From: Dryobates pubescens
Taxonomy: Eukaryota > Chordata > Aves > Piciformes > Picidae
DNA length: 64,000 bases
Assembly: GCF_014839835.1 (NCBI RefSeq)
Contig: NC_071634.1
Coordinates: forward strand, 14,242,453-14,306,452
Direction: 5' to 3'
In this document: positions 23,901 through 37,200 of the stretch, in pieces
Layout of the letters: the number at the start of each line of letters is the position of its first letter
How positions within the stretch are numbered: position 1 is the first letter of the stretch
Position numbers and translations under genes: made by a program
The notes under the pieces: model-generated
Told to the model about the DNA's origin: nothing
Databases searched by the model: none
The model's input: the letters and a program-made list of their open reading frames with translations, nothing else

Positions 23901-25995
23901 GCTTCCCTGCTGCTGTCCCTCTCCATCCTGCCGGCACATGGCTCCCCCCGGCTCCCCCCAGGAACCTCCAGCACCACCCAGATCCCCACGGGATGCTGGA
24001 GGAGTCACCACAGCAGTCATGGGGTTTCAATCCTGTTTCCTCTGGCAATGCTGGAGAGCTCAGAAATACCAAACCCCTCAGGAACGCTGTGAGACCCTGC
24101 AGGGCGTTGGGGTGCCGGCAGGGAGAGGGCTGCAGCAGTGGGAGCTCAACCCCATCCTAGAGCCTAGAGAAGCCCCAGCAGGGCTCTGCGATGACAATCC
24201 CCAGGAAAAGCCAGGGTGCAACCAGCCAGCCCAGCATGAGCAGCCTTCACTCGGGGTCATGGTGATGCCCAGATCTGCACGGGCAGTGCCACCAGTTCCT
24301 GCCAGACCTGGCTCCCACAGGATCATTTTTGGGGCGATTTATTCCTTTTCTAGTGAGTTTGCCCAAATTTTCCCCATGGCCAAGGCTCTCAGCCTTCCCC
24401 TTCACTTGAATTTGGGGGTGGGTCTGGGGTCTCAAGAGGAACACCACCGGCTAAGACAGCTTGGAGGGCACATTTATCCCAACTCCACACTTTTCTGTCT
24501 GCTCATGTGCTGGATTTTTCTCATCATCCATCACCCCGAGCCCCCAGGAGCCAGGGATGCTCCAGGGACTGGCTGCCTCCTCCTGCCTCCATCCCTCCAC
24601 TCCCACTTTGGGGGCCCCTGTGGGGGGGTAAAGGTCATGAGGAAAAGGGAAAACCTTCCAGGATGTCTCCATTCAAGGCTTTTAAACTTCTCCATCAAAC
24701 AGAAGTGGCAAAACCATCATGTCCCACCTCTTGCCATGAGTCACGGTCCACGCTGCCACCTAAGGCACAGCCAGGGCCAGGTCTTGTTTGGATCCTCCGT
24801 AAGGCTTCAAATTTGGTTAAAATAGAACAAAAAGTAGAGGTAAGGTGCTGGTAAAGGCTCTTCAAGTGGCTGAACATTTTCTCCTCAGCTCTTCGAGGAG
24901 CCCACCCCAGGAGCTGGTGCATCGCTTCTTGCCTCTCCCTTGGGGCTGCAAACCTGCCGGGTCGGGTGGAGTGAAAGCGTTTGGGAATTGGTGCCAAATG
25001 ACAAAATGCTTTAAAAAAGAAGGAGAGAAAGACACAAACCCAGGGAACAGAGAGGTTTTTAGCAAGTGGAGATGGTTTGTTGTGAGCAAAGCAGGGCGGG
25101 GTGTAATTGCAGGACCCTCCCCATCAGTGGGAGGCAAAATAATCCCCGCCGCGGGCGACAGGGTCCCTCCTGCCCTGAGCAGAAGCTGCTGCACGGCCAT
25201 CCCTGGCCTGCAGGAGTGAGGACAGGAGGGAAAACTGCCCCCACACACACGACAGGAAAAAAACCAAACCAGGAAAAAAAGGGATTTTCTGATCCAGTCT
25301 TGGGATTGAGCCCCGTGGAGGGGGCTGGGGCCGGGGACAAGCAGGTGCAATGGTGTGGGACGGCTGTTGGGGAGCGAGCGATAATCAGAGGAGGGAAAAC
25401 AAAGAGAAACTTCCCAGCAGCGAGGTCCTTTCCCTGAAACGCTTCCTGACGGCAGCGTTGCCTCCAGCCCAGGTGAGCCACCCCCGAGGGGCCCTGGACA
25501 GTGACCTCCCCCTCCTGGAAGGCAGCGACGCTGCCTCCCGAGTTATTTTTTTAAGCCTCTATAAATTTAGGTCTATTTTAGTCTCTTGCAGCGATGTGCC
25601 AGTGTCTGGAGAACCAAACCCCCCTTGTCCCTTCCCCATCCCGGGGTTCCTTGATGCTAAACCAGGTCCTCGATGCCAGGTGCTGCGCTGGAGGAGGGGG
25701 AGTGGTGGGGACGGGGGTGTAGCAGAGACTGGGGGGGGTCAGGGCGGTGTTGTGGGCAGCAGGGTCCAACAGCAGGCAGAGCGAGCGGGCGCTGGGCAGC
25801 TGCTGCCCGCCCCAGCCCCTGTTTTTAGCACTTTGGTTGGTACTGTCACCTGTAGACGCACTTTGATGTTGTTGCTTTGACCCTTTGCCGAGTGTAAACA
25901 ATGTGTATTTAAAGAATAACAAAAGAAACCATCCCCAGAAGCCTGTGTAAAGGAGCTATTTTATGATTCAGTGTTGAATAAAGACTCTTGAGATT
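20986..25995 (+). other. FBXO41: Candidate long FBXO41 3' UTR
   Basis: No further gene or CR1 fragment is recognised for 5 kb after the stop codon. AATAAA occurs at 21748-21753, and again at 25977-25982 after an AT-rich, conserved-looking tail. The latter is followed by CTCTTGAGATTGAGTTTTCACTCTC. Either could end the transcript. The absence of repeats and the strong distal signal favour a long UTR, but this is inference. Poly-A and A-rich runs occur at 23098-23180. Confidence 0.45.
25977..25982 (+). terminator. FBXO41: AATAAA poly(A) signal, candidate FBXO41 distal end
   Basis: AATAAA preceded by 'attttatgattcagtgttg' and followed by T-rich sequence. It is the last strong plus-strand signal before the convergent CCT7 3' end. 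Confidence 0.5.
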
Positions 25996-25999
25996 GAGT

Positions 26000-27315
26000 T
26001 TTCACTCTCTCAGGGGACACCCTGAACCCAAGTGACTGCTGGCCAGCTCCACCACCGCACCACTTGGGGCTTACAGAAGCATCCCACCTCCAATTTCCCT
26101 CTCCCTGCAGGCACAGGGGTCTCTGCTGGTCCAGCTCCATGGGACACAGGCACAGTGTGGTGTAGAGGGGCAGCAGGAGGGGAGCAGCCTCCCCGCTGGG
26201 AGCATTTGAGAGCACAAGACAGTGCTGGGGAGCCCAGAGACAGGCAAAGGGAGCTGACAGCCCAAGAGGAGGAGAGAGCCATGACTCCTGTCCCACAGGA
26301 GACTGTTGTAGGGGGAGAAATTGAGTTTGGACATTCTTGTGCCAACTCCCTGCTACAAGGAAAAACAGTCCCCACCCCACATCCCCAAAACCCCAAACAA
26401 ACAAAAACCCCAGCCAAACAAACAACAACAAAGCACAACCAAACAAAAAATCCCCACAAGCAAACAGAAACCCAGCCAAACAGAAACCCCACTGCTGAGC
26501 AGTCTTGGAGGGACAGAACAGCAAGCAGAAAGGGGATTCATTTTTGATGTCTCCATCAACCCAGGTGGCTGGAAGATTCCCAGTTCCCAGCTTACAACCC
26601 CACAGAGGTGGGAATTAGCTTTACAGGTTAGAAAGTGTCACAGCAAGAGCTGGAAATGGAGCTTTCCCCAAGTCCCTGCCAGGCTGGTGAGGCAGCCCCA
26701 GGCCATGGGCAGATGGGGCCACACTCCCACAGGACAGGCAGGACCTGTGTTTAAAAGCCACCACCAAAAGGAACACAGCAGATGCCTCTAACTGGGGAGT
26801 CTCACAGCAGCACTTCATGAACACTGTGAAGTCACATGCTCATGTGTAATGGACCAGCTACTTGCCTAATTAAATCAGATCTCAGAGGGCTGACACCAGA
26901 TACATAGCAAATTTCTTCCACTGTCCTCCATTAACACTTTCAGACCCAAGTTTTCACGGGAGCTTTCCTGCCAGAGATGCCCCAAGCACCAGGATCCATC
27001 CCTGACCCCCACCAGCCCCACACACCCCCTGCCCATGGCTGGGGATGTCAGACACCTTCCATGAAACAAAAGGCAAGACATAAATTAAGCAAAATAAAGT
27101 AGAAATATGACTGAGTAGCATCAGAGAGCTCCACCAGAGGTGGTGCACCCAGAGGTGATCTGTCTCAGGAGCAGAGGGAACTGGGGTGCACTGGGAGTTG
27201 GCCCTTCTGCCCAGCAGTGCCTGCTTTTAAATGGGGCAAAAACCAGCCTGAAAGGTCAATCCTTTAATGACCAGCTACCACCTTCTGGCATGACCCAAAC
27301 AAACAGCACAGAGAA
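26000..27315. other. Spacer between FBXO41 and CCT7 3' ends
   Basis: Intergenic sequence between convergent genes. It has a CA/A-rich low-complexity stretch (CCCCAAA, AAACAAAC words) at about 26370-26500. No gene or RNA gene is recognised. Confidence 0.5.
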
Positions 27316-27763
27316 AGAAGGACCTGATGGAGCAGCTCCAGAGGAGGGCCACAAAAATGATGATTGGAGTAACTCTGCTGCAAGGATAGGCTGAGGGAGC
27401 TGGGGGTGTTCACTCTGGAGAATAGAAGGCTCCACAGAGACCTAGTAACAACCTTCCAGTACCTGAAGGCAGCCTACAAGAAGGATGGAGAGGCCATTTA
27501 CAAAGGCCTGCAGTGACAGGATGAGGGGCAATGGCTTCAAAGTAGAGAGCAGCAGATTGAGATTGGATGTTAGGAACAGGTTGCCTAGGGAGGTAGCTGA
27601 GGCCCCATACCTGGAGATATTCAAGGTGAGGCTGCACAGGGCTCTGGGCAACCTGATCTAATTGAGGACACCCCTGCCTACTGCAGGGGGAGTTGGACTG
27701 GATACCAACCCATACTGGACACCAACCCATACTGGACCCTTCCAACCCAGACCATTCTATGAA
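27316..27763 (+). mobile_element. CR1 LINE 3'-region fragment reaching the terminal tail, sense
   Basis: Sense CR1 running from 'gagcagctccagaggagggc' through 'gcaggggg' to the 3' end 'cattctatga' at about 27761. A 17-bp internal tandem duplication (accaacccatactggac) lies at about 27703-27737. It lies between the FBXO41 and CCT7 3' ends. Confidence 0.93.
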
Positions 27764-27805
27764 AAGAGGAAGCACTGCAGTTTGCCACTGAAATGAAGTC
27801 ATTGT

Positions 27806-27811
27806 TTTATT
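27806..27811 (-). terminator. CCT7: CCT7 poly(A) signal
   Basis: TTTATT on the plus strand reads AATAAA on the minus strand, about 460 bp downstream of the CCT7 stop. It is the first canonical signal after the stop, so the CCT7 3' UTR is probably about 480 nt. Confidence 0.65.
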
Positions 27812-28186
27812 GTGTTTGAGGCTGAGTTCAAAACCCCCAGCAGAAAGGAAAAAAACAAACCAAAACAAAACCCATGAGTATAAATAGGAAGAGGCCCCAG
27901 GCTCGCTGCCCTCCCTGCCGGCGCCACACAGGACTCTGCTCTGCACAGCTCCCAAGCCGAAGGCAGGCTGAGGCCTAAGGGGATCAGTGCTGAGGAGGAA
28001 ATGTTGGGGCAGGGCCTCTCACAGGAGGTCGCCGCTGCCCAGGCCAAGATTTGACTCTAATTAACCAAGGCCAGTAGTTGCCTGTAGGCCCTCAAAACGA
28101 CCATCTGCTAACCAGCCCCTTAATTAAGCCAGGTATTAATTGTCTCGTTGCAGGTTGGAGGAGCGCCGGCCCCTGGCCCCACCCCG

Positions 28187-28285
28187 CCGGGGGCTCAGCG
28201 GCTGGCGGGGGCTCAGCGGTTGCGCCCCACACCGACGGGGCCTCAGCAGCTGGGGGGTGGGGGCGGGGCTCAGTGGTTGTGGGGC
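28187..28285. repeat. Repeat ladder spanning the CCT7 stop codon
   Basis: Four related copies of GGGGCTCAGCGGTTG-type sequence start near 28190, 28207, 28237 and 28265. The TCA that forms the minus-strand stop (28270-28272) lies inside the copy at 28265, so the repeat continues from the last codons into the 3' UTR. Confidence 0.7.
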
Positions 28286-31200
28286 CTGCCCCGGCCTCGG
28301 CCCCGGGCACCGGGTGCGGCGTCCACGGTGGAGCGAGGGTTCTTGATGGTCTCGTCCACGGAGACGATGAGGCAGGCGGCCTCGGAGGCGGCGGTCAGCG
28401 CGTTGATGCGCACCACGGCCGGCTCCCACACGCACGCCTCGAAGTTATCCGCGATGTCCTCCTTGGTCACGTCCACTCCGTACCACATCCCGCCCTGCAG
28501 GCACAGAGGAGGCAAGAGGGGCTCCTTACAGGGCTGCTCAGGACCCTGGGGCCGGCATGGAACGTGGAGATGTTCAGCGACAGGCTGAGACTGGGCCGTG
28601 CTGGATCGTGGGATGATGCTGGAGAGGACTAAACCCCAGCAAGCCCTGGTGGCAAGAGCAGGGCCTGTGAGGCCTCGTGGAGTCGCTGTGCTCCATTTAG
28701 AGAGAACCTGCAGAAGCCCTACAGCACCAGCTTCTGCTCCAGGGCTGTCTCCCTCCCTGACACACAGCTCCAGTTCCTGCAGCCCAAGACACAGCTGCTT
28801 GCTCTGGGGCATCACCCCTGAGCCCACAAATATCAGTTGGAACATGGCAGGAGTGACCCCCCTGGGGTAGCTGCTTTGCTTGCCAAGGGGCAACCCCCCA
28901 CTGCCTGAATGAGGACAGCATGTGCACACATGTGCTCCACAAGGTCTGAAGTGATAGGTCAGGACCTTCACTACCCTCATTCAAGAAGAACAGAGGTGCT
29001 GGAGCGTGTCCAAAGGACAATGAAGCTGGGGAAGGGTCTAGAGCAGAAGTCTTGTGAGGAGCAGCTGAGGGAATTGGGCTTGTTCAGCCTGGAGAAAAGG
29101 AGGCTGAGGGGAAACCTTCTGGCTCTCTATAGCTCCCTGAAAGGAGGCTGGAGCAAGGTGGGGCTTGGTCTCTTCTCCTAAGGAGCAAGTGATAGGGCAA
29201 GGGGAAGCAGCCTCAAGTTGCACCAGAGGAGGTTTAGTTTGGACATGAGGAACAATTCTACACCTAAAAGGGTTGTCAAGGCCTGGCCCAGGGCAGTGGT
29301 GGAGTCCCCACCCTGGAGGGCTTTCTTCCAACCACAACTCTATGATTCAGTCTGCAGCTCCTCTGGAGAGCACTCAGCTCGGCCAAGTTCAACACCCTCA
29401 TGACTTTGATGCTTGGCACAGCAGCCTCCCTCCTGACAGATGATGCAGTTCTTAAAAGCAAACCAGGCCTCCCAGCTCTGGAGGGCACAGGACAGCTGCG
29501 ATCAAAGGCAAAACAGATCCCTTCCTTTCAGAGAAGCCTGCAGCAAGCCCCTCCTTGATCTGAGCACAACACAGGGGCTCCATCAAAGAGGACCCAAGGC
29601 TCAGGTGGGCTTTGCTGGGTTACACTGGCTCCACCAGGCTCAGGAACGGCACAGAGAAGGCAAATGTCACCCAGGGCCGGTCGGCCCCGGCGCCGCGGGC
29701 TCCGGGGTGGCACTCACCTGCGCGTGCTTGGCTCGGAGCTTGTTCAGGATGTTGGTGGCATCGAAGCCGGCGTTGTCGCAGAGCTGGCGGGGAATGATCT
29801 CCAGGGCTTTGGCGTAGGCACCGATCAGCAGCTGCTGCTTGCCCGGAATGGTCCTGGAATAGTCCCGGAGGTACTTGGAAAGCTCCATCTCTATCGCACC
29901 ACCGCCGGCAACGACAGAATCGTTCTGGAAGAGCAAGGGAAACCGGCACTGCAGGCACAACCTCCTTCCCTGCACGTGCTGCAGGCAGGCTGCTTCACAC
30001 ACGCCAGTGCAGGCTGCTGCCGGCCCTGCGAGCCTCAAGCACAGCCCAAGAACTTCCATCCGTTTAGGGATGCTGTACCAGGGCAGACCCCTTTGAAGCA
30101 CTCAAGTAGATCTGCAGCAGTACTTTGCAGCCAAGTCCTGCTATTTCCCCCCCCTCCCTGTTTGCTTCAGCAGGGAGCTCAGGATGTTCTTTCTAAAAGC
30201 AAAACACACCCCAAAAAAGTCTTGCAGTGCTCCTTCCCATCCCCTCAGGACACTCAGCCTCAAAGCTGTTTTTAACAAAGCCCCACCACATGAACACGTT
30301 TTCATGCATAGCCCAGAAATGCCCCCAGTTAGGCAGCATCTACCACAGGGACCAGCAACTGCATGAGCACAGCTTGCATCCACATGTGCCCCTCTCCTGG
30401 TGCTCCTAGCCTGCCTTCACAGCCAGGGAACAGTGACCTCACAGACGGGTCACCAAGAGAGGGAACAAGTGACTTTAATGGGTACTGACAACCACAAAAA
30501 TCCACCCTCCTATTTAAACCTACTGAGGCTCAGCCTGATGTACCCAGAAGACTGTCTTCCCTTGAAGATGGAGGAGTTTGCAGAAAACACCATCACTCAG
30601 CAAACAAGTTGCCTACCTGGATGTTAGTAAAGCCTTTGACACTGTTTCCCCACAGCATTCTGCTCATGGCTTGGACAGGCAGACACTGCTGGGTGAAAAA
30701 CTGGCTGGATGGCCAGGTCCAGAGGGTGGTGGGGAATGCAGTTAAATGCAGTTGGTAACTGGTCACGAGCGGTGTTCCCTAGGGCTCAGTACTGGGACCA
30801 GTTCTCTTTAGTATCTTTACCAAGGACAAGGAGACTCAGGGCACGCTCAGTCAGTTTGCAGATGACACACCAAACTGGGCAGGGGTTTTGATTTGCTGGA
30901 GTGTAAAGACAGGGGGACACTGGGCCATTAGAATGATTTCTTCCCCAAAAGGGTTCTCAAGACCTGGACCAGGCTGCCCAGAGCAGTGGTGGAGTCCCCA
31001 TCACTGGAGGAGTTGAAAAGCTGTGTAGATGTGGTGCTGAAGGATATGGTTTAGTGGTGACCTGGGAGTGCTGGGTTAATGGTTGGATTCAATGATCTGA
31101 GAGGTCTTTCCCAACCAAAACGATGCTGTGATTCCAAGTTACATCTGTGCTGAAGGCAAAAGCCTGAAAAGCAGTTGGCAACACTGCAGAGCCCACACTT

Positions 31201-34200
31201 CATTGGCCAAAGAACAGCCCTTGAGCTCAGTTGCTGCCCATCTGCACACTGCACTGGCTGAGCGCACTCACTCTCTCCCAAGAGACCTCAGCCAAACACT
31301 GGTGTGCAAAAAGGTTTCTAGAAAGAGTTATAGCTGTGCCAGGTCAACAATCCCAATGCCACTTGGGCAGGGAAGTATCTCCACCAGTCTTTACCTTGAT
31401 TGCTCTCCTGACTATCATGATGGCATCGTGCAGGGACCGTTCTGTCTCCTCCATGAACTGCTCTGCACCCCCTCGCAGGATTATTGTGCACGTCTTGGCC
31501 TTGGGGCAGCCCGTGAAGAAGTTGTACCTGCCAATGGCACAAGGCAAGAAGGGTGACAGTGAGGGAGCAGCAGTGCTGCTGTGGAACAGGTTTGCACTGA
31601 CACCACAGTATGGGACAGAGAAGTCCTTAACAGCACAGAAAAGAGGTAAGATGTAGATGAAAGCTTCCTCCTGCCCTCTCCCTTAGCCTCATATAAAGCA
31701 GCAGTAACCCAATCCTGCTTTCCCGCCATGACCTTAGGATGCTCAAACCTGCTAGTGCTTAGATGCCAGCTTTTCAAACTCATGTTTGAGTGCCCAGGCA
31801 GGACTGCAGGTTCACAGCTGCTGCATTTACCTCTCTCCTCCAATCTGAGTCTCCTCAAAGAGTTCGCATCGGCCCAGAACGTCATCAGACAAGGCATTGA
31901 CACTGGTCTGGATGGAACCGCCGCAGGCCTGCAAGGCAAGGAAGTAAAGCATGACATTGCCAACATGGGCACACAAGATAAGTCTGTCTAGTGGGTTCCT
32001 GCTCTTCAGAGCCAGCCTGGGCCTTTTAGCTGAGGCAAAAACATCCTGCAGGCCAGGCTCAGGAAAAAACCCTTCCACTTCCCCTCCCATCTCAGGTACC
32101 CAGGCAGGCTACCAACAGCAGAAATCATCCTGGACAGCAAAGTAAGACTATGCTGCTCCTAGGGGCTGACCCACAGGCTCCAGAGTCCAGCAGCTACACC
32201 AAAAAACCCCAAGAACATCCACAAAAAAGCAACCCACTCAAGATGGAACAGGGAAGAAGTAGGGAAAATAAACCTCTGCTGATGCAGTGTACAGCCCCTA
32301 AGATGTAACAGCACCAGGGAAACAAACATGCAGTGCAGGTGCAGTTAGTGTGTTCACTCCAAGGAAGAGATGCCAGTACATGGCACCTCTGCATCACCAC
32401 CATGTTGGCAAAAATAACATGATTTTGATGGAAACTCTAAAGGTGACTTGGTCCAGTCACTGCTGCCCTGTTTTGGGAATGACCAGCCTGGCACTGTTCA
32501 AACTAACTCCTAGACTGGTTTGGCTGAGAAGGAACCTTCAAGATCATTTAGTCCAAATCCACTGCCATGGGCAAGGACAACTTCAACTAGATCAGGTTGC
32601 TCAGAGTCCATGCAGCCTGGCCTTGAACACCTCCAGGGATGAGGCATCCACAACTTTTCTGGGCAACCTGTTCCAGTGCCTTACCACAGTCACAGTGAGG
32701 AATTTCTTCCTCATCTCTTACTGAAATCTCCCCTTTCAGGTGGACACTGCTACCCCTCATCCTATCACTACAGCCCCTGATAAGAGGCCCTCCCCTTCTT
32801 CCCTGTCTTTACTCCAGAACACGGCAGCTCACCATCATAGTTCGCTTCAGATCTTCTTCTGGGACACGACCAGCACAAAACATGTCTCTGTCTGCAAAGT
32901 ACTGGGTAGCCACATCACCAATGGGGAGTTTGGAGAGGACAACTTTAGCTCCTGACTTGTGGATTTTGTCTAGTTTGTCATACAAGATGTTCCACTCAGC
33001 ATCCACGATGGCCTGGTAATCCTGGCAGGGAGAGGGAAGAGAGACAAGCACCCACTTTAGAGAGGACTGGGAGCACAACCCCACAGCTCCAAAGGAAGAG
33101 CTCTCCTGAGACAGCAGCACCCCTCTTGAGGAATCTCATCTTCACAGGCATGCCCAGGCTTTCACATGCCTGTCATGCTCTGCCTGGAAGTGAAATGCAG
33201 CCACAGACAGCTGGGACAGCTTACAAAGGAGACAGCAACACCACACACAACAGCCAGCTACAACAGGAAAGACTGCAGTCTTCTCCAGGGCAGGCAGAGG
33301 AGCTTTAAGGAAACCATTTCTGAGATCACACTGCAGCCAGACACCGAAAGCACCTCCGCAGATCACCTATTCCACCCTCCTGCGTGGTCACCCACAGCAG
33401 GCTGCACAGGAGGGGCTGGAGTCTCCCCATGGAAGGAGACTCCACAACCTCTCTGGGCAGCCTACTCCAGGGCTCCAGCACACTCACACCAAAGAATTTT
33501 TCCTCCTGTTCAGATAGAACCTCCTGGGTTCCAGTTTGTGTCCACTGCCCCTTGTCCTGTCACTGGGCACCACTGAAGAGTCTGGCCCCATCTTCTAGCC
33601 CCCCACCCTTTAGCTGTTACTGAGAACTGATCAGATCCCCTCTGGGGCTGCTCTTCTCCAGGCTAAACAGCTCCAGGGCTCTCAGCCTTTCCTCCTCACA
33701 GAGAAGCCTTAGTCCCCTCAGCATCTGTGCAGCCTCCACTGGACTCTCCAATTGTTCAACTTTCCAAGGTGTCAGAGAATGACCACGTTTCCTAAAGGTA
33801 TTTTAACAAGATGGAAAGGGAACAACTGCCCAAATGGCCTCCTTGTCTGGTTCAGTATGCAGAACTCTCAAAGCACTGCTTAACAAACCTTGCCTGGAAG
33901 GCCACTTGTTAGGCATGGAGAAGTCACCACACAGCTGACAACTTCCCATAGCATTGCTGAGCAGAAACATGCCTTTAACTCCAAGTCTACCACATCCTTC
34001 TCCCAGATCAGCCAACACAACCCAGCAGCTGTTGTCAGGGGAGGCAGGACATGCAGAAGGCAATCCCATTTATCCCAAGCAGCCACCATACCTTGTGGGC
34101 ATGAGGAAGCGTGACAGGCTCCCTTTGGCTCTTACCTCCACCGTGTTTACTCTGACTTCAGCGTTGTCCTTCTCAGCTTTGAGCTCCAGCTCCACGTTCA

Positions 34201-37200
34201 GCAAGGCAATCTTGGGAGACTGATACTTTTTGGGCTGCATTTCAAACCCAGCATAAGAGAAGGTCTTCTTAAAGGCAACTCCAGCCACCAGCTGAGAGTC
34301 CTTGAAAAGAGGGATCTGTGTTAGGCTCAACCTCCCAAGGTTTTCTCAACAGGGTTAATAACTCCCACAGGAGACTCCCTGTTTTGAGAGTCCTCATTTA
34401 CAGAGTGCTCACCAACAGATGTCTCCTTTGATTAACCCACTTTCAGAGGAAGCAAGCAGCAAGGGTTTTCTTCTCTCTTCACACACCAGCTTCTATCGCT
34501 CCCTTTCTACCCCTCAAGACACCACAGCTGAAGATGCCATACACAACATCTTCAGATCAAGGGATGGAACAATCTGCTCTCTCTCTGATGCCTCTCCCAT
34601 TTCTTCCCTTTGAAGATAGGTACTTTTCATCCACAGCTTCACATTCAGGGAGGGTATTCTGCCCTGATTTGTGTTTCCAAGCTCTATCGCTACCTCCAGG
34701 ACTGGTTTACAGCAGGACTGCTCTGCCCAGCAGTGCTCCCTCCCTGACATGAACTCAACCTCACGGCTGGGAGAGAAATCAGCATCTAAGCCTCCTACTG
34801 CACGAGGGTCTGACCACACTGCAGACTTGCCTCTCTCCAGACTGAAGCCCAGAGGATCCCTGCCCCTCCTAAGCTGGACAAGCACAGATCTTCTCTGCTC
34901 TGACAGGATGAGATGACCCAAGATCTGGCAAGCCCACCCTGAAAAGCAGCATGCCAAATTATTTGCCCCATCACTGGGCAGTTCTCCAAGGAGTCTGACA
35001 GCAGAATTTAAGAGATGAACAAGACACAGTAGAGAGAGCCACTTTTATCCAGAACAGGAGGCACCACCCTCCCCAGGGGACCAATTTCTGCAAGCCTCAG
35101 AACACCAGCAGGCCCTGACACTGCAAAAACAGATGCTGAAACGTTCATAATTCACTACATCAGCTGTCTGGGCAAGAGAGTCACGTAGTTGTAACACCTT
35201 TTCTCAATGGAAATTCTCATGCAGAGTGTTTCACACAGTTAGCAGCCACACAGAAATAATTCAGAGACTGTGATGGGCTCTACTCTGCAGCAAGAGGTCC
35301 CAAACCTACACAGGATACAGGCAGTAGCTATCAGGGACACACCAGTTCTCCCATAGCCCCAGATCAACCCCCTACCACACACCCATGACAGCTATTCCAG
35401 CAGTGCAGTATAAACCACACAGCCCATCATCTGTCCTCCCCACCACTAGATCAGCTCCTTTGGGTTCATTGTGCCTTTTTCCCAGCCCAGTACTCATGCA
35501 CACAACCAGGACTGTATGGGTTTTGGCTCCAGGAGTAGTAAAGGCTTCCCACAAGGCAAGTAGTTGATTTTTTGCAGAGATCTAAATGAGAACTGTATCA
35601 GTAACGACATTCACCACAGAGGGCAGCAAGATAAGCGAGCATCTGGCTCAAAAACCAGATTCTCCACCTGCAGAAAAGGAATGCAGCCCTCCTCTCTAAG
35701 CTTTCCCCTCACACCAACAGCTTTGTCTTGCTCTGGTAGCTCCTTTACTGGAATTTGGAATTAAATTCTATTTCCTTTGGTAATTCCCAACATTGTCAAG
35801 GTGGGCTGCTAGAGTCAACCCTTTGTCTCCTCACCCTTTCAGGACAGGCTCTGACAGAACTTACTTCCAAAGCACCTCCTTGCACCTTCTTTATTCCAAT
35901 CATTTTGAGTTGTAACAAGTCATCTAACATCATGACAGCATCTACAACCATCTTGGAGAAAAACTCCTTGCTCTGGGATATCAGCTTTGAGCTCAGGGCT
36001 GTGGCTGCACACTTCTCCAGCAGGCTTCTCTGCTCACTGCAAGAAAAAGAACACACAAGGTTGTGTTCACTTGTTGATTCCTCCCACAAGCTCCCAAGAC
36101 AAGCTCCCAAGACACCATGGCTGGAGTGATTAATCCACTGTGACAAAGATCAGCTCCCTTTTGTCAATGGGAAAGCAAGGCACATGTTACAGCACAACTT
36201 TCCCTTATAGATCAGACTAGCACTGACCACACTGGCTGACTTTTACACACCACAAACCTGAGCAAAACAGCTCAGCTTCCTTTCCATCCAAGAAGTAAGA
36301 AGATTCTGAAACCCTCTGGAGATGGCACTTTCTCTAAACTATTAACTCAGGTGATGTATGTCCTGACAGAGTGGATGATCCAATTGCTTTACTGAAAGCA
36401 TGGTGAGGCACTGCAACAGGCTGCCCAGGGAGGTGATGCAGTCCCTGTGCCTGGAAATGTTCAAGAAGCTGCAGATGTGGTGCTTCAGGAGATAGTTTAG
36501 TGGTCATGGTAGCTGGGTTACAGTTGGACTCAATGATCTTAAAGGTCTTTTCCAACCTTCCTAAGTCTGTGGTTCTATGATGTAAGGGACATCAGGGCAA
36601 TATGGATCCAGCTCCCAGGCTCCATCACCCAAGTTGCTGCTGACCAGGAGGATGACTGCATTTCACATCACATTTTGGTGTATTTAAGATGCAGTTCAAC
36701 TTGGACTTTTACTGCAGCTCTTCCGTTAAGATCAGATCAGGCAGACAAGAGCTTGAAATGCAGGGAGCAAATGAACTCTGGCACCTCAGCTGAAGGGATC
36801 AGCTCTTACTGCTATTAGCTAGCTAACTTCATGTGTCCAACTGCTAAAAAGTGACTGGATTTTCTGAGAAGTGCTGAGCATTTCACACTGCCACTGTGTG
36901 CAGCAAGCACTGCCAGTCTCCACTACCACTGGCAAAAAGAAATCAGGCCACTTATTTTGGTACCTAACTTCCTCCATGCACACTGGCAGACAATGGCCTA
37001 CATACTTGGCTGCAGCCCCAGGGACAGCATGGCACCTTCCCCAGAGGAGCAGAAGGAAATCCCCAAAAATTCACAAATAACCACAGTGTGGGGCCACAGC
37101 TGCTCAGCCTGACCTCGAGACCTCAGGAAAGCTGCAGCAGAAGTCAGAAAAGCCCTCGTATCAGCTCAGTGAAGCCCAGCAACACAAGCAGGGCATCAGG

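Noticed and set aside
23830-24825. 331-codon plus-strand open frame after FBXO41
   Set aside because: No start context, no domain and Pro/Ser-rich composition; it lies in the candidate 3' UTR.
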